Shown here piece after piece: positions 1 to 9,284 of a stretch of DNA of 64,000 nucleotides. The number at the start of each line of letters is the position of its first letter. Within the stretch, counting starts at the first letter, position 1. The stretch covers positions 384,557 to 448,556 of the forward strand of contig NZ_FNJJ01000001.1 in assembly GCF_900104265.1 (NCBI RefSeq). The letters are read 5' to 3'. The DNA is from Ectopseudomonas guguanensis (lineage in GTDB: Bacteria > Pseudomonadota > Gammaproteobacteria > Pseudomonadales > Pseudomonadaceae). The notes below the pieces were generated by a model. That model did no database searches. It had not been told where the DNA came from and saw only the letters and a program-made list of their open reading frames with translations. Position numbers and translations under genes: made by a program.

Positions 1-1
1 C

Positions 2-115
2 CCGCAACGCTGCGTCGACGCCATGAGCGGCGCGCTCAACCACCTCAGCGCCGAACTGCGCCTCGATGGCCAGGTACTGCGCGGCTGCGCGCATTTCGGC
101 GCCATGCGCAACTGA
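2..115 (+). CDS. C-terminal end of a small putative lipoprotein (COG3650-like), 5' end outside window
   Basis: An open frame runs from the window edge to TGA at 113-115 and gives 37 residues with two cysteines near an 'RCVDAMSG' motif and a terminal 'RGCAHFGAMRN'. This spacing resembles the C-terminus of small COG3650/META-like periplasmic lipoproteins, in which a short 'C..SMSG' stretch is followed by a strand ending in 'GC'. The start, signal peptide and full length are not visible, so family membership is tentative. Confidence 0.45.
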   Translation, partial: PQRCVDAMSGALNHLSAELRLDGQVLRGCAHFGAMRN

Positions 116-219
116 GGCCGCGCGAGCCAACACGCACGGCCAACCGGGGGCGTCGATCCTGTACAATCGCCGCCCTTTTCCACCTTGCCGGATCACCACC
201 GGCCAACCAGGACACCGCC

Positions 220-1833
220 ATGCTTCGCCTGACCGAACTGAAACTGCCCCTCGACCATGCCGACGAGGCCCTGCGCCCGGCCATCGTCCAGCGCCTGGGT
301 ATCGCCGATGCCGATCTGCAGGCTTTCAGCGTGTTCAAGCGCAGCTACGACGCGCGCAAGAAGTACGGCGACATGCCGTTCATCTACACCATCGACTGCC
401 AAGTGAAGGACGAAGCGGCGCTGCTGGCGCGCCTGAGCGGCGACAAGCACGTCGGCCCGGCACCGGATATCACCTACAAGCCGGTGGGCAAGGCCGAGGC
501 GCCGCTGGACGAGCGTCCCATCGTGGTCGGTTTTGGTCCCTGCGGCATCTTCGCCGCGCTGATCCTGGCCCAGGCCGGCCTGCGCCCCATCGTGCTGGAG
601 CGCGGCAAGGAGGTGCGCCAGCGCACCAAGGACACCTGGGGGCTGTGGCGCAAGAACGTGCTCGACCCGACCTCCAACGTGCAGTTCGGCGAAGGCGGCG
701 CCGGCACCTTCTCCGACGGCAAGCTGTACAGCCAGATCAAGGACCCCAACCACTACGGGCGCAAGGTGCTGGAAGAGTTCGTCAAGGCCGGCGCGCCGGA
801 CGAGATTCTCTACGTCAGCAAGCCGCATATCGGCACCTTCCGCCTGACCGGCGTGGTCGCCACCATGCGCGAGGAGATCAAGGCCCTCGGTGGCGAAGTA
901 CGCTTCCAGCAGCGCGTCAGCGACCTGCTCATAGAAGATGGCCAGCTCACCGGCGTGGTGCTGGAAAGCGGCGAGCAGCTCAACAGTCGCCACGTGATCC
1001 TTGCCCTCGGCCACAGTTCGCGCGACACCTTCCGCATGCTCCACGCCCGAGGCGTGTACTTGGAAGCCAAGCCCTTCTCGGTGGGTTTCCGCATCGAGCA
1101 TCCGCAGTCACTGATCGACCGCGCGCGCCTGGGCAAGTACGCCGGCCATCCGAAGCTCGGCGCCGCCGACTACAAGCTGGTGCACCACGCCAGCAACGGC
1201 CGTTCGGTATACAGCTTCTGCATGTGTCCGGGTGGCACCGTGGTGGCCGCCACCTCCGAACCGGAACGCGTAGTGACCAACGGCATGAGCCAGTATTCGC
1301 GCAACGAGCGCAACGCCAACGCCGGCATCGTCGTCGGCATCACCCCCGAGCAGGACTACCCGGGCGGCCCGCTGGCCGGCGTCGAGCTTCAGGAGCGCCT
1401 GGAATCCCACGCTTACGTACTCGGCGGGCGCAACTACGAGGCGCCCGGGCAACTGGTGGGCGACTTCATCAAAGGCAAGCCGTCCACCGCCCTGGGCGAG
1501 GTACAGCCCTCCTACAAGCCGGGGGTGAAACTGGGCGATCTGGCGCCGTCGCTGCCGGACTTCGCCATCGAAGCCATCCGCGAGGCGCTGCCGGCCTTCG
1601 GCAAGCAGATCAAGGGCTTCGACCTGGACGATGCGGTGCTCACCGGCATCGAGACACGCACCTCCTCGCCGGTACGCATCACCCGTGGCGACGATCTGCA
1701 GAGCCTGAACCTCAAGGGCCTGTACCCGGCCGGCGAAGGCGCCGGCTACGCCGGAGGCATCCTCTCGGCCGGGGTCGACGGCATTCGCGTGGCCGAGGCG
1801 GTGGCCAAGGATATGCTCGGGTTGAATCGCTAA
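220..1833 (+). CDS. NAD(P)/FAD-dependent oxidoreductase, COG2509 family
   Basis: Protein of 537 residues. A family-specific N-terminal region (about 1-95) precedes an FAD-binding Rossmann motif GFGPCG at residues 104-109, with the usual acidic 'LERG' about 20 residues later. The C-terminus carries the second FAD contact, 'PAGEGAGYAGGI', about 40 residues from the end. This matches the uncharacterised FAD-dependent dehydrogenases of COG2509, which are conserved in Pseudomonas and have no agreed substrate. It is cytosolic, with no signal peptide. The ATG at 220 follows a short leader with no strong Shine-Dalgarno, but the N-terminus starting there aligns with the family. A longer overlapping frame on the same strand (66-1895) is a high-GC shadow. 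The gene appears monocistronic and is followed by a repeat element. Confidence 0.9.
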   Translation: MLRLTELKLPLDHADEALRPAIVQRLGIADADLQAFSVFKRSYDARKKYGDMPFIYTIDCQVKDEAALLARLSGDKHVGPAPDITYKPVGKAEAPLDERPIVVGFGPCGIFAALILAQAGLRPIVLERGKEVRQRTKDTWGLWRKNVLDPTSNVQFGEGGAGTFSDGKLYSQIKDPNHYGRKVLEEFVKAGAPDEILYVSKPHIGTFRLTGVVATMREEIKALGGEVRFQQRVSDLLIEDGQLTGVVLESGEQLNSRHVILALGHSSRDTFRMLHARGVYLEAKPFSVGFRIEHPQSLIDRARLGKYAGHPKLGAADYKLVHHASNGRSVYSFCMCPGGTVVAATSEPERVVTNGMSQYSRNERNANAGIVVGITPEQDYPGGPLAGVELQERLESHAYVLGGRNYEAPGQLVGDFIKGKPSTALGEVQPSYKPGVKLGDLAPSLPDFAIEAIREALPAFGKQIKGFDLDDAVLTGIETRTSSPVRITRGDDLQSLNLKGLYPAGEGAGYAGGILSAGVDGIRVAEAVAKDMLGLNR

Positions 1834-1856
1834 CCCCTTTTCGGATTACGTGCCCC

Positions 1857-2022
1857 GTAGGGTGGGTTAGCGGCGCCAAGCCTGCGAATGTCTGATCACC
1901 GCCATCGTGGTGCGCCGCGTAACCCACCAGGCGATTGCCCTGCGCCGCGCCAATGGTGGGTTACGGCGCAACGAATTTTTTAGGCTCATCGGGATAGGTG
2001 ACAGGCGCCTAACCCACCCTAC
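1857..2022. repeat. REP/MITE-like element with nested inverted repeats
   Basis: The outer arms are a perfect 13-bp inverted repeat: GTAGGGTGGGTTA at 1857-1869 and its complement at 2010-2022. An inner pair, GTAACCCACCA (1919-1929) and TGGTGGGTTAC (1954-1964), is also perfect. The element fills most of the gap between two convergent genes. 'GTAGGGTGGGTTA' palindromic repeats recur in intergenic gaps of several Pseudomonas genomes. No coding capacity is seen. It could act as a bidirectional terminator or mRNA 3' stabiliser. Confidence 0.7.
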
Positions 2023-2061
2023 GGAAATCCGTCAGTCGTCATAGCACCAGGCCGCAGAGCA

Positions 2062-2577
2062 TTAAAGGTCCTCGCGACGCTGGCAGCACAGCGTCGAGCG
2101 CCGCGAGCCGTTGGGCCGTCGCGTGGGATCGGCATAGGTCAGCAGCTCGCTGAAACCGGCCTTGCGCATCATCCCTGCCGATGCGGCATTCTCTTCGTGA
2201 CGGTCGATATAGATATCGCTTACGCCCAGCCGCCACAGCTCGTTGACGGCCTCGCGCAGCAGACGCGCCCCCAATCCCCGGCCGACGCAATCGCGATGCA
2301 CCACCGCCTCGCAGATATAGCCGTGCAGTTGCCCGGCACGTGCGGCGGGTTGATGAGCGGCGAAATCCAGGGTCAGGCGAAAACTGACGAAACCCTGCAG
2401 CTGCCCCTGTTCCTCGGCCAACACGGCCAACGTCGCGCTCGTTGCAATACCCTGCAGGTGCTGGCGAACCTCGTCTTCGGGCAGATGATTCCAGGGGTTG
2501 GGCCCATGCTCGAGAATCAGCGCACAGAGCGCATCGATATCCTCTGCACAGGCCTGACGAATGATCAACTCGCTCAT
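2062..2577 (-). CDS. GNAT family N-acetyltransferase
   Basis: Protein of 171 residues. It has a GNAT fold signature, with acetyl-CoA-binding motif A 'RDCVGRGLG' around residues 95-103 followed by 'LLREA'. A typical late motif, 'NAASAGMMRKAGF', lies in the C-terminal third. The substrate cannot be predicted. The start at 2577 (MSELIIRQ) is preferred to one 13 codons upstream because GGGAG sits 8 bases before it and the GNAT core begins with 'LIIRQACAEDI'. It is convergent with the upstream dehydrogenase and lies just beyond the end of the sha operon. Confidence 0.85.
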   Translation of the reverse strand: MSELIIRQACAEDIDALCALILEHGPNPWNHLPEDEVRQHLQGIATSATLAVLAEEQGQLQGFVSFRLTLDFAAHQPAARAGQLHGYICEAVVHRDCVGRGLGARLLREAVNELWRLGVSDIYIDRHEENAASAGMMRKAGFSELLTYADPTRRPNGSRRSTLCCQRREDL

Positions 2578-2686
2578 GCTCTCGACTCCCTTGGCGCAGC
2601 AACTCGTTTGATTCAAGGATCGAGTCTAGGGTGGGTGAACATGTGGCGACAGCTACAGCCAGGCGCGAGAAACGCCTGACAGTGGC

Positions 2687-3031
2687 TCAGTGGTCATCCT
2701 CCCACGGCTGGCCACGGGTCTGCTCGAACAGCTCGACCTTCTGCTGCATGGCCGCCTTGGACAGGATATGCGCACTGACCGGCGCGGTGAGGAACAGGAA
2801 CAGGGTGATCAGCACCTCATGCAGGCTGAGGCTGCCGGTGTGATGGGCGAAGAACAGCATCGAGGCGATCAGCGTGCCGCCAACCCCTAGCGTGGTGGCC
2901 TTGGTCGGCCCGTGCAGGCGCGTGAAGAAGTCCGGCAGGCGATACAGACCGATGGCACCGACCAGGGCGAACAGGCTGCCCAGGATCAGGCAGGCACAAA
3001 TCAACAGTTCCAGCCAGAACGGCATGGTCAT
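2687..3031 (-). CDS. shaG: Na+/H+ antiporter subunit G (Mrp/Sha system 1)
   Basis: Protein of 114 residues with about three transmembrane helices. It contains the MrpG hallmark 'GAIGLYRLPDFFTRLHG.TKATTLG'. It is a small membrane subunit of the multisubunit Mrp/Sha/Pha/Mnh cation/proton antiporter and is needed for complex assembly or function. It is the last gene of a six-gene minus-strand operon, 6 bases after subunit F. No clear rho-independent terminator follows it. Its sequence differs clearly from the second G subunit in this window, at 22113. Confidence 0.95.
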   Translation of the reverse strand: MTMPFWLELLICACLILGSLFALVGAIGLYRLPDFFTRLHGPTKATTLGVGGTLIASMLFFAHHTGSLSLHEVLITLFLFLTAPVSAHILSKAAMQQKVELFEQTRGQPWEDDH

Positions 3032-3037
3032 TCCCCC

Positions 3038-3307
3038 TTAATCGATGATGTCGCCGTGCAGCAGGTGCTTGCCCACCGCAACCGTACCGACGAAGCCCAT
3101 CACCGCGATCAGCAGTGCAGCTTCGAAGAACAGATCCGAGGCCAGCCAGATGCCGAACAGCACGATCAGCGCCAGCGCGTTGATGTAGAGGGTATCCAGG
3201 GCCAATACGCGATCCACCACGTTCGGCCCTTCGACCAGACGCGCGACGTTGAGCAGCATGGCCAGCGTGAGGATGCCCATGCACAGAAAGACTACGTTCT
3301 CGAGCAT
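3038..3307 (-). CDS. shaF: Na+/H+ antiporter subunit F (Mrp/Sha system 1)
   Basis: Protein of 89 residues with three predicted helices and the MrpF signature 'ARLVEGPNVVDRVLALDTL', where the GPN.VDRV loop lies between helices 1 and 2. It is a membrane subunit of the Mrp antiporter. Its start overlaps the end of subunit E by 16 bases, which implies translational coupling. No regulatory signal of its own is visible. Confidence 0.95.
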   Translation of the reverse strand: MLENVVFLCMGILTLAMLLNVARLVEGPNVVDRVLALDTLYINALALIVLFGIWLASDLFFEAALLIAVMGFVGTVAVGKHLLHGDIID

Positions 3308-3789
3308 TCGAAAATCTCCAGCAGCGGCGTTTCGTAACGGCTCTTGACCGCGGCGATCAGTTCCTCGCGATCCGGCACGTCGAGCCCGTGCACCAGCAGT
3401 ATCTTGTGATCGGAGCTGAGGCTGGCAGAGACCGTGCCTGGGGTCAGCGAGATGATGCAGGCCAGCGTCGACAGGACGAACTCATCCTCGATCGCCACCG
3501 GCACCTCGACGAACGCCGGTTTCAGACGCGACTTCGGCCCCAGTACCAGCTTCACCACCTGCAGGTTGGCCACCACGATGTCGTAGAACACCTTGCCGAT
3601 GAACAGCAGCAGACCCAGCGGCTTGCGCACCTTCGGCACGTGCAGCAGGAAGTCGCGGCACAGATAGACGATGGCCCAGGCAAGCAAGGCACCGAGCAGC
3701 AAATGCCCCAGGTTGAAGGTGTTGACCAGCAACAGCCAGAGCACCGTCAGCACCAGCATCATGCGCGGATGGGGGAAGAAACGCCTCAT
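3292..3789 (-). CDS. shaE: Na+/H+ antiporter subunit E (Mrp/Sha system 1)
   Basis: Protein of 165 residues. The N-terminal half is hydrophobic (about residues 10-70). The C-terminal half is a soluble domain with the MrpE pattern 'LACIISLTPGTVSASLS...LLVHGLD', the conserved 'TPGT' marking the family. It is a subunit of the Mrp antiporter. Its ATG overlaps the subunit D stop codon as ATGA, so translation is probably coupled. Confidence 0.95.
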   Translation of the reverse strand: MRRFFPHPRMMLVLTVLWLLLVNTFNLGHLLLGALLAWAIVYLCRDFLLHVPKVRKPLGLLLFIGKVFYDIVVANLQVVKLVLGPKSRLKPAFVEVPVAIEDEFVLSTLACIISLTPGTVSASLSSDHKILLVHGLDVPDREELIAAVKSRYETPLLEIFECSRT

Positions 3790-5297
3790 GCCGCACCTCC
3801 GGCGATGATCGACAGGTAAGGCTGCAGATCAAGCAATTGCGCCGCAGCAGCCTCCAGATAAGCCAGGATCGGTTTGGCAGCGATCAGCAGCAGCGGGCTG
3901 GCCAGCAACAGGCCAAGCGCCGCCAGCAGGCTGATGCGATCAGCCGGCTCGGCTTTCGACGGCGCCGCGTCCGCGCCATGGCCCAGCCAGAACAGGCTGG
4001 TACCGGCGCGGCTCAGCGCCACCAGCGTCAGCAGACCGCCGATCAGCAGCACCGGCCACAGGCTCCAGGCCTGCCAGCCCGGCTCGGCCGCACGCAGCAG
4101 CATCATCTTGCCGAGGAAGCCGGAGAACGGCGGCAACCCGGCCACGGAAATCGAGGCGAAGAAGAACAGGCAGCCCAGCAGCAGCGGCTGGCGCAGCACG
4201 CGCTCCTGCTGCAGGTCGCCACCGGCGCTGTCACGCTGGGCGACCACCAGGCCGGCCAGCAGGAACAACGCGCCGCTGATCAGCGTGCTGTGCAGCGTGT
4301 AGTAGAGCGCGGCGCTCAGCGCCGCGGCATTGCCGATGGCGAAGCCGGCCAGCAGGGTGCCCACCGAGAACACCACCAGATAAGCCAGCAGCGCCTGCAA
4401 CTGGCGGGCTCCCAGGGCGCCGATCACGCCGAAGGCGATGGTCGGCAATGCCAGCCACCAGAGCAGCTCATGACCGAGATTGGCCAGCGGCCCGGCCTGC
4501 TCGCCGAACACCAGGGTGAACACGCGGACAATGGCGTAGAAGCCGACCTTGGTCATGATGGCGAACAAGGCGGCCACCGAAGCGGGCGCCGCCGCGTAGG
4601 CGCGCGGCAGCCAGAAGCACAGCGGCAATACCGCGGCCTTGAGACCGAAGACGATCAGCAGCAGGTAGGCGGCGGCCTTGATCAACGGCGCATCGGCGAC
4701 ATCGGCACTGGCCACGCGCGCAGCCAGATCGGGCATGTTCAGGGTGCCGGTCAGGCCGTACAGCAGGCTGACACCGATCAGGAAGAACGACGACCCCAGC
4801 AGGTTGAGCACCACGTAATGCACACCGGCCTTAACCTGATTGGCACGGTTGCCGTGCAGCAACAGCGCGTAGGAGGAGATCAGCAGCACCTCGAAGAACA
4901 CGAACAGGTTGAACAGGTCCGCGGTGAGGAAGGCACCGTTGATGCCCAGCAACTGAAACTGGAACAGCGCATGGAAGTTCGGCCCCTGCTCGTCCTCGCC
5001 ACGGCAGGCGTAGATCAGCGCCAGGCTGGCAAGCAGCGCAGTGACCAGCAACAGTGCGGCGTTGAAGCGGTCGAGCAGCAGCATGATGCCGAAGGGCGCC
5101 GCCCAATTGCCCAGCGCGTAGACCTGCAACTGCCCTGCCCCGGCCAACCCGACCAGGTACAGGCACACCGGCAGCAGCGCCAGGCAGCCCACCAGGGAAA
5201 TACCCCGTCTGACCTGACGCGACCAGGTGTGGCCGATCAGCAGCAGCGCGCCGAAGAACAGCGGCACAAGAATGGGGAGGATGATGGCGTGACTCAT
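3786..5297 (-). CDS. shaD: Na+/H+ antiporter subunit D (Mrp/Sha system 1)
   Basis: Protein of 503 residues with about 14 helices, homologous to the proton-pumping membrane subunits of complex I (NuoN/NuoM type). The key segments 'LFVFFEVLLISSYALLL' (helix 5 glutamate), 'AAVLPLCFWLPRAYAAAPASVAALFA' and 'AGLPPFSGFLGKMMLL' are present. It forms part of the ion-translocating core with subunit A. It overlaps subunit C upstream and E downstream by 4 bases each, as is normal for mrp operons. Confidence 0.96.
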   Translation of the reverse strand: MSHAIILPILVPLFFGALLLIGHTWSRQVRRGISLVGCLALLPVCLYLVGLAGAGQLQVYALGNWAAPFGIMLLLDRFNAALLLVTALLASLALIYACRGEDEQGPNFHALFQFQLLGINGAFLTADLFNLFVFFEVLLISSYALLLHGNRANQVKAGVHYVVLNLLGSSFFLIGVSLLYGLTGTLNMPDLAARVASADVADAPLIKAAAYLLLIVFGLKAAVLPLCFWLPRAYAAAPASVAALFAIMTKVGFYAIVRVFTLVFGEQAGPLANLGHELLWWLALPTIAFGVIGALGARQLQALLAYLVVFSVGTLLAGFAIGNAAALSAALYYTLHSTLISGALFLLAGLVVAQRDSAGGDLQQERVLRQPLLLGCLFFFASISVAGLPPFSGFLGKMMLLRAAEPGWQAWSLWPVLLIGGLLTLVALSRAGTSLFWLGHGADAAPSKAEPADRISLLAALGLLLASPLLLIAAKPILAYLEAAAAQLLDLQPYLSIIAGGAA

Positions 5298-5623
5298 GCG
5301 CGCGGCTCCTCGCCATCGACGTGATCGGTTTTCAGCTCACCCAGGCCGCGCAGGGCCAGCACCACGACGAAGGCGGTCATGGCGAAGCCGATGACGATGG
5401 CGGTGAGTACCAGCGCCTGCGGCAGCGGATCGCCGTATTCGGCGCTCTTGCCGATTACCGCCGGCACCCCGGTGCCAAGGCGGCCCATGGCGAAGATGAA
5501 CAGGTTGACCGCGTAGGAGATCAGGGTCAGCCCCATCACCACCGGAAAGATGCGCGCCCGCAGCAGCAGGTAGACGCCACTGGCGGTCAGCACCCCGAGG
5601 GTGATTGCGAATACAGCCTCCAT
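5294..5623 (-). CDS. shaC: Na+/H+ antiporter subunit C (Mrp/Sha system 1)
   Basis: Protein of 109 residues with three helices, a NuoK-like membrane subunit. The conserved 'PLPQALVLTAIVIGFAMTAF' is the MrpC signature. The start at 5623 (MEAVFAIT) is chosen over an in-frame start 13 codons upstream because a near-perfect AAGGAGGTC lies just ahead and the family begins here. It starts immediately after the fused AB gene. Overlap with subunit D suggests coupling. Confidence 0.95.
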   Translation of the reverse strand: MEAVFAITLGVLTASGVYLLLRARIFPVVMGLTLISYAVNLFIFAMGRLGTGVPAVIGKSAEYGDPLPQALVLTAIVIGFAMTAFVVVLALRGLGELKTDHVDGEEPRA

Positions 5624-5624
5624 A

Positions 5625-8417
5625 TCAGATGACCTCCTTGCACGACTCGTCCTGACTGACATGGCCGATGTTGGAAAGAATCAGCAGGGTGGCGCCGACA
5701 ACGGCCAGGAACACCCCGAGATCGAAGAGGATGGCGGTGGCCAGTTCGATTTCGCCGATCAGCGGAATATGGAAGTGGCCGAACGCCGAGGTCAGGAACG
5801 GCGAGCCGAACGCCCAGCTGCCCAGGCCGGTCAATCCGGCGATCAGCACGCCCCAGCCGGCGGTGGCGTGATAGCTGAACTTCAGGCGCTGCTGGGTCCA
5901 GGTCACACCGTGGGAGATGTACTGCAGGATCAGCGCTACGGAGGTGATCAGGCCGGCGATGAAGCCGCCACCCGGCAGGTTGTGACCGCGCAGGAAGATG
6001 AACGCCGAGATCAGCAGCGCCATCGGCAAAATGGCCCGCGCCAGGTTGTCGAGAATCATCGGATGGGCATCGCTCGACCAGGGGCGACCGTTCTTGTCAT
6101 GGGTCGGGTGCGGCAGGCGCAGGCCGTGCAGCAGCGCGTAGATACCGATGGCGGCAATCGCCAGCACGGTGATCTCGCCCAGGGTGTCGAAGCCGCGGAA
6201 GTCCACCAGGATCACATTGACCACGTTGGTGCCGCCGCCGCCGGAGACGCTGTTCTCCAGGAAGAACGAGGAGATGCTCTGGTAGGGTCGGGTCAGCACG
6301 GCGTAGGCCAGCATCGCCACCATGGTGCCGCTGCCCAGTGCCAGGGTCAGATCACGCAGGCCGCGCAGGCTGCTGGACTCGGCCGGCGTACGGTCGGTCA
6401 TGAAGTACAGGATGAGCATCAGCAGGATGATGGTCACCACCTCGACCGATAGCTGGGTCAGCGCCAGGTCGGGGGCGGAGAAGCGAGCGAAGGCCAGCGC
6501 CACCATCAGGCCGGCGGCGCTGAGGATCATCAACGCCACCAGGCGACGGCGATGGAAGACCACGGTGAGCACTGCGGTGACCATCAGAATCAGCATGCCG
6601 GCGACGGTCAACGGGTCGACCGGCGTCATGGCCACGCTGCCGGTGAGCTGCTCCAGCGGCGACAGGGCAATCACCATCAGGGTCAGGGCACTGCCGAGCA
6701 TCCAGGCCAGGTAGCGCTGCAGGGAGCCGCTTTCCAGCAGCTTGGTGATGCGCACGGACAGGCGGGTCATGTAACGCACCACCTGATCGAAGGCTTCCTT
6801 GGCGTCCAGGTTGGGCAAGCCTTCGTACCAGCGGAACAGCGGCCTGCGGCAGGCGTAGACGAGGATGCCGCCGAACAGGGCGATGAAGCTCATCATCAGC
6901 GGCAGGTTGAAGCCGTGCCAGATCGCCAGGCTGTACTCGGGCAGCTCGCCACCCAGGGTCGAGGCGGCCGCGGTGGCCAGCAGCGGCGCGACGGTGTAGG
7001 CCGGCACCACCCCCACCAGCAGGCAGAGGAACACCAGCACCTCCACCGGCACCTTCATGTAACGCGGAGGCTCGTGTGGCGGGTAATTGGGCAGATCGAT
7101 CGGCTCGCCGTTGAAGAACACGTCGTGGATGAAACGCAGCGAGTAGGCCACCGAGAATACGCCGGCCAGGGTCGCGGCAGCCGGAATCACCCAGTTGAAA
7201 CCGCCCAGCAGGTGCTGGTGCAGGGTTTCGGTGAAGAACATTTCCTTGCTCAAAAAGCCATTGAGCAGCGGTACCCCGGCCATCGCCGAGGCGGCCACCA
7301 TCGCCAGCACCGCCGTATGCGGCATGTACTTCCACAGGCCGTTGATGCGCCGCATGTCACGGCTGCCGGTTTCGTGGTCGATGATGCCCGCGGCCATGAA
7401 CAGCGAAGCCTTGAAGGTGGCGTGGTTGATGATGTGAAACACCGCCGCCACCGCAGCCAGGCGCGTATCCAGGCCGAACAGCAGGGTGATCAGGCCCAGG
7501 TGGCTGATGGTCGAATAAGCCAGCAGGCCCTTGAGGTCATGCTGGAACAGCGCCATGCCCGCGCCTACCAGCAGGGTGGCCAGGCCGGTCAGGCTGACCA
7601 TGTAGAACCACCATTCGGAACCGGCCAGCGCCGGGTACAGACGCGCCAGCAGGAACACCCCGGCCTTGACCATGGTCGCCGAGTGCAGATAGGCCGACAC
7701 CGGCGTCGGCGCCGCCATGGCGTGTGGCAGCCAGAAATGGAACGGGAACTGCGCCGACTTGGTGAATACCCCCAGCAGCACCAGCACCAGCGCCACCGGG
7801 TACAGCTCGTGCGCACGGATCGCATAACCGGCCGCCAGCACCTGCGACAGCTCGAAGCTGCCGGCGATGTGGCCGATCAGCAGGATGCCGGCGAGCAGCG
7901 CCAGACCGCCACCGCCGGTGATCGCCAGGGCCATGCGCGCGCCCTTGCGCGCATCGGAGCGCGAACCCCAGAAGCCGATCAGCAGGAACGACGACAGGCT
8001 GGTCAGCTCCCAGAACATCAGCATCAGCAGCAGGTTTTCCGACAGCACCACGCCGAGCATGGCGCCCATGAACAGCAGCAGGAAGGCGAAGAACCGCCCC
8101 ATCGGCTCGGTCTTGGCCAGGTAATAGCGGGCGTAGAGGATGACCAGCAGGCCGATGCCGAGAATCAGCAGGGCGAACAGGAAGCCCAGGCCGTCGAGGC
8201 GCAGGCTGAGGTTCAGGCCCAGCTGCGGCAGCCACTCCAGCTTGATGCGCAGCACCTCGCCGGCGAACACCGCCGATCGATGGTTGAACAGCAGCACCAG
8301 CGCCACGATGGGCGCTATGGCCGCCGCCGCGGCACAGGCCGAGCGCCCAAGCCGGTCGGCCAGCACCGGCAGAAACAATCCAAGAAATGGCAAGGCGACA
8401 ATCAGCGCAAGCGCCAT
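5625..8417 (-). CDS. shaA: Na+/H+ antiporter fused subunit A+B (Mrp/Sha system 1)
   Basis: Protein of 930 residues. The MrpA part (about 1-770) is NuoL-like: helix-5 'FWELTS' with Glu137, Lys220 in '[14 protein letters not shown]', His245 and Lys251 in '[11 protein letters not shown]', residues that carry protons in this family. The last 160 residues form the MrpB domain ('[14 protein letters not shown]' and '[18 protein letters not shown]'). The A-B fusion defines the group-2 Mrp (Sha/Pha) type known from Pseudomonas, Rhizobium and Vibrio. These complexes expel Na+ or K+ in exchange for protons and support salt and alkali tolerance. First gene of its operon, with a ~290-bp upstream gap. Confidence 0.96.
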   Translation of the reverse strand: MALALIVALPFLGLFLPVLADRLGRSACAAAAAIAPIVALVLLFNHRSAVFAGEVLRIKLEWLPQLGLNLSLRLDGLGFLFALLILGIGLLVILYARYYLAKTEPMGRFFAFLLLFMGAMLGVVLSENLLLMLMFWELTSLSSFLLIGFWGSRSDARKGARMALAITGGGGLALLAGILLIGHIAGSFELSQVLAAGYAIRAHELYPVALVLVLLGVFTKSAQFPFHFWLPHAMAAPTPVSAYLHSATMVKAGVFLLARLYPALAGSEWWFYMVSLTGLATLLVGAGMALFQHDLKGLLAYSTISHLGLITLLFGLDTRLAAVAAVFHIINHATFKASLFMAAGIIDHETGSRDMRRINGLWKYMPHTAVLAMVAASAMAGVPLLNGFLSKEMFFTETLHQHLLGGFNWVIPAAATLAGVFSVAYSLRFIHDVFFNGEPIDLPNYPPHEPPRYMKVPVEVLVFLCLLVGVVPAYTVAPLLATAAASTLGGELPEYSLAIWHGFNLPLMMSFIALFGGILVYACRRPLFRWYEGLPNLDAKEAFDQVVRYMTRLSVRITKLLESGSLQRYLAWMLGSALTLMVIALSPLEQLTGSVAMTPVDPLTVAGMLILMVTAVLTVVFHRRRLVALMILSAAGLMVALAFARFSAPDLALTQLSVEVVTIILLMLILYFMTDRTPAESSSLRGLRDLTLALGSGTMVAMLAYAVLTRPYQSISSFFLENSVSGGGGTNVVNVILVDFRGFDTLGEITVLAIAAIGIYALLHGLRLPHPTHDKNGRPWSSDAHPMILDNLARAILPMALLISAFIFLRGHNLPGGGFIAGLITSVALILQYISHGVTWTQQRLKFSYHATAGWGVLIAGLTGLGSWAFGSPFLTSAFGHFHIPLIGEIELATAILFDLGVFLAVVGATLLILSNIGHVSQDESCKEVI

Positions 8418-8664
8418 CGGAAAAACCCCTTATGCAGGCACGTCAGGTCAGCTGACCCAACGACGAGAATTGGAGTCGCAACTCCCTGACGGTGATATCC
8501 ATGCACCACAACGGAGCAGCTAAGTCGTTGTCGGCACAAGCATAACGGCCGATTATCCATAACTATCAACGCAACGTCATGCATTGAATTATCATTAAAC
8601 ACACTTGGTTACATGCATGTCGATGCAAGGCTACCGACGACCGCCCAGCACTATAGCCGGACAC
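8418..8664. other. Gene-free leader/promoter region of the sha operon
   Basis: About 250 bases precede the fused shaA start. The region contains an AT-rich stretch (8560-8605, unusual for this genome), where the operon promoter most likely lies, and a short inverted repeat GGAGT-CGCA-ACTCC at 8471-8484 that would form a hairpin in the minus-strand leader. I cannot assign -35/-10 boxes with confidence. Confidence 0.35.
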
Positions 8665-8697
8665 AAAAAAGCCGGAACAGCCTGGCTGCTCCGGCTC
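8665..8697 (-). terminator. Rho-independent terminator of the glycine-zipper lipoprotein gene
   Basis: On the minus strand, the stem AGCCGGA/TCCGGCT (arms 8670-8676 and 8690-8696) is followed by a run of six T. It starts 12 bases after the stop codon at 8709. Confidence 0.85.
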
Positions 8698-8708
8698 GCA
8701 TGCAAGGA

Positions 8709-9170
8709 TCAGTGAGAGACGCGGCTGGTGCCGTTGACGGTCATGATGCGCACACGCTCGCCGACACGGAACACCTGGTTCGGCTCGACTTCCTGAACGT
8801 AGGCGCGCAGGGTGCCGTCATCCTCGCGTACGGTGATTTCCACGCCCTGGGTACGCGTCAGGCCTTCCTCGGCCGCCGCACCGAGCAGGCCACCGGCAAC
8901 CGCGCCGACCACGGCCATGACCGCGCTGCCACGGCCACCGCCGACGCTGCTGCCGCCGATGCCGCCAACCACCGCACCGGCGCCCGCGCCGATCGGCGTC
9001 TTGGTGCCTTCGATCTTCACCGGGCGCAGCGACTCGATGGTGCCCATGCGTACCGTCTGCACGGCCCGCGCCTCGCTGCGGCTGTAGGTGTCGCCGGTCA
9101 GGCTGGACTGGCAGCCGCCAAGGACCAGCAGTGCAGCCAGCGAGGTAATGAGCAGAGTGGGTTTACGCAT
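8709..9170 (-). CDS. Glycine-zipper 2TM outer-membrane lipoprotein (SlyB-like)
   Basis: Protein of 153 residues. A lipoprotein signal peptide ends in the lipobox LGGC (Cys20). A glycine-zipper segment ('GAGAGAVVGGIGG...GAVAGGLLGAAAEE', about residues 58-105) follows, and then a small C-terminal domain 'GVEITVREDDG...VFRVGERVRI' typical of SlyB/Pcp-like lipoproteins. Predicted to sit in the outer membrane with a structural or stress role. The start at 9170 is chosen because it begins the signal peptide. It is transcribed alone, with its own terminator. Confidence 0.88.
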   Translation of the reverse strand: MRKPTLLITSLAALLVLGGCQSSLTGDTYSRSEARAVQTVRMGTIESLRPVKIEGTKTPIGAGAGAVVGGIGGSSVGGGRGSAVMAVVGAVAGGLLGAAAEEGLTRTQGVEITVREDDGTLRAYVQEVEPNQVFRVGERVRIMTVNGTSRVSH

Positions 9171-9284
9171 AGCAATTCCTCCAAGGGGGTCTTGATCCAT
9201 TAGACGTCGGGCGCGCACAACTGTCACGACTGAGTCTTAACAATTGTTGTTTCAGACAGACCGAGTTCAGCTAGGTTCGTCTGG

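Noticed and set aside
193..1101. Long minus-strand open frame antisense to the FAD dehydrogenase
   Set aside because: It mirrors the real plus-strand gene in a high-GC genome, has no recognisable domain, and lacks a plausible ribosome site. The plus-strand frame carries the GFGPCG flavin motif.
8560..8605. Exact -35/-10 boxes for the sha operon
   Set aside because: Several weak TTGATA/TTATGC-type combinations exist and none stands out, so only the region is reported.
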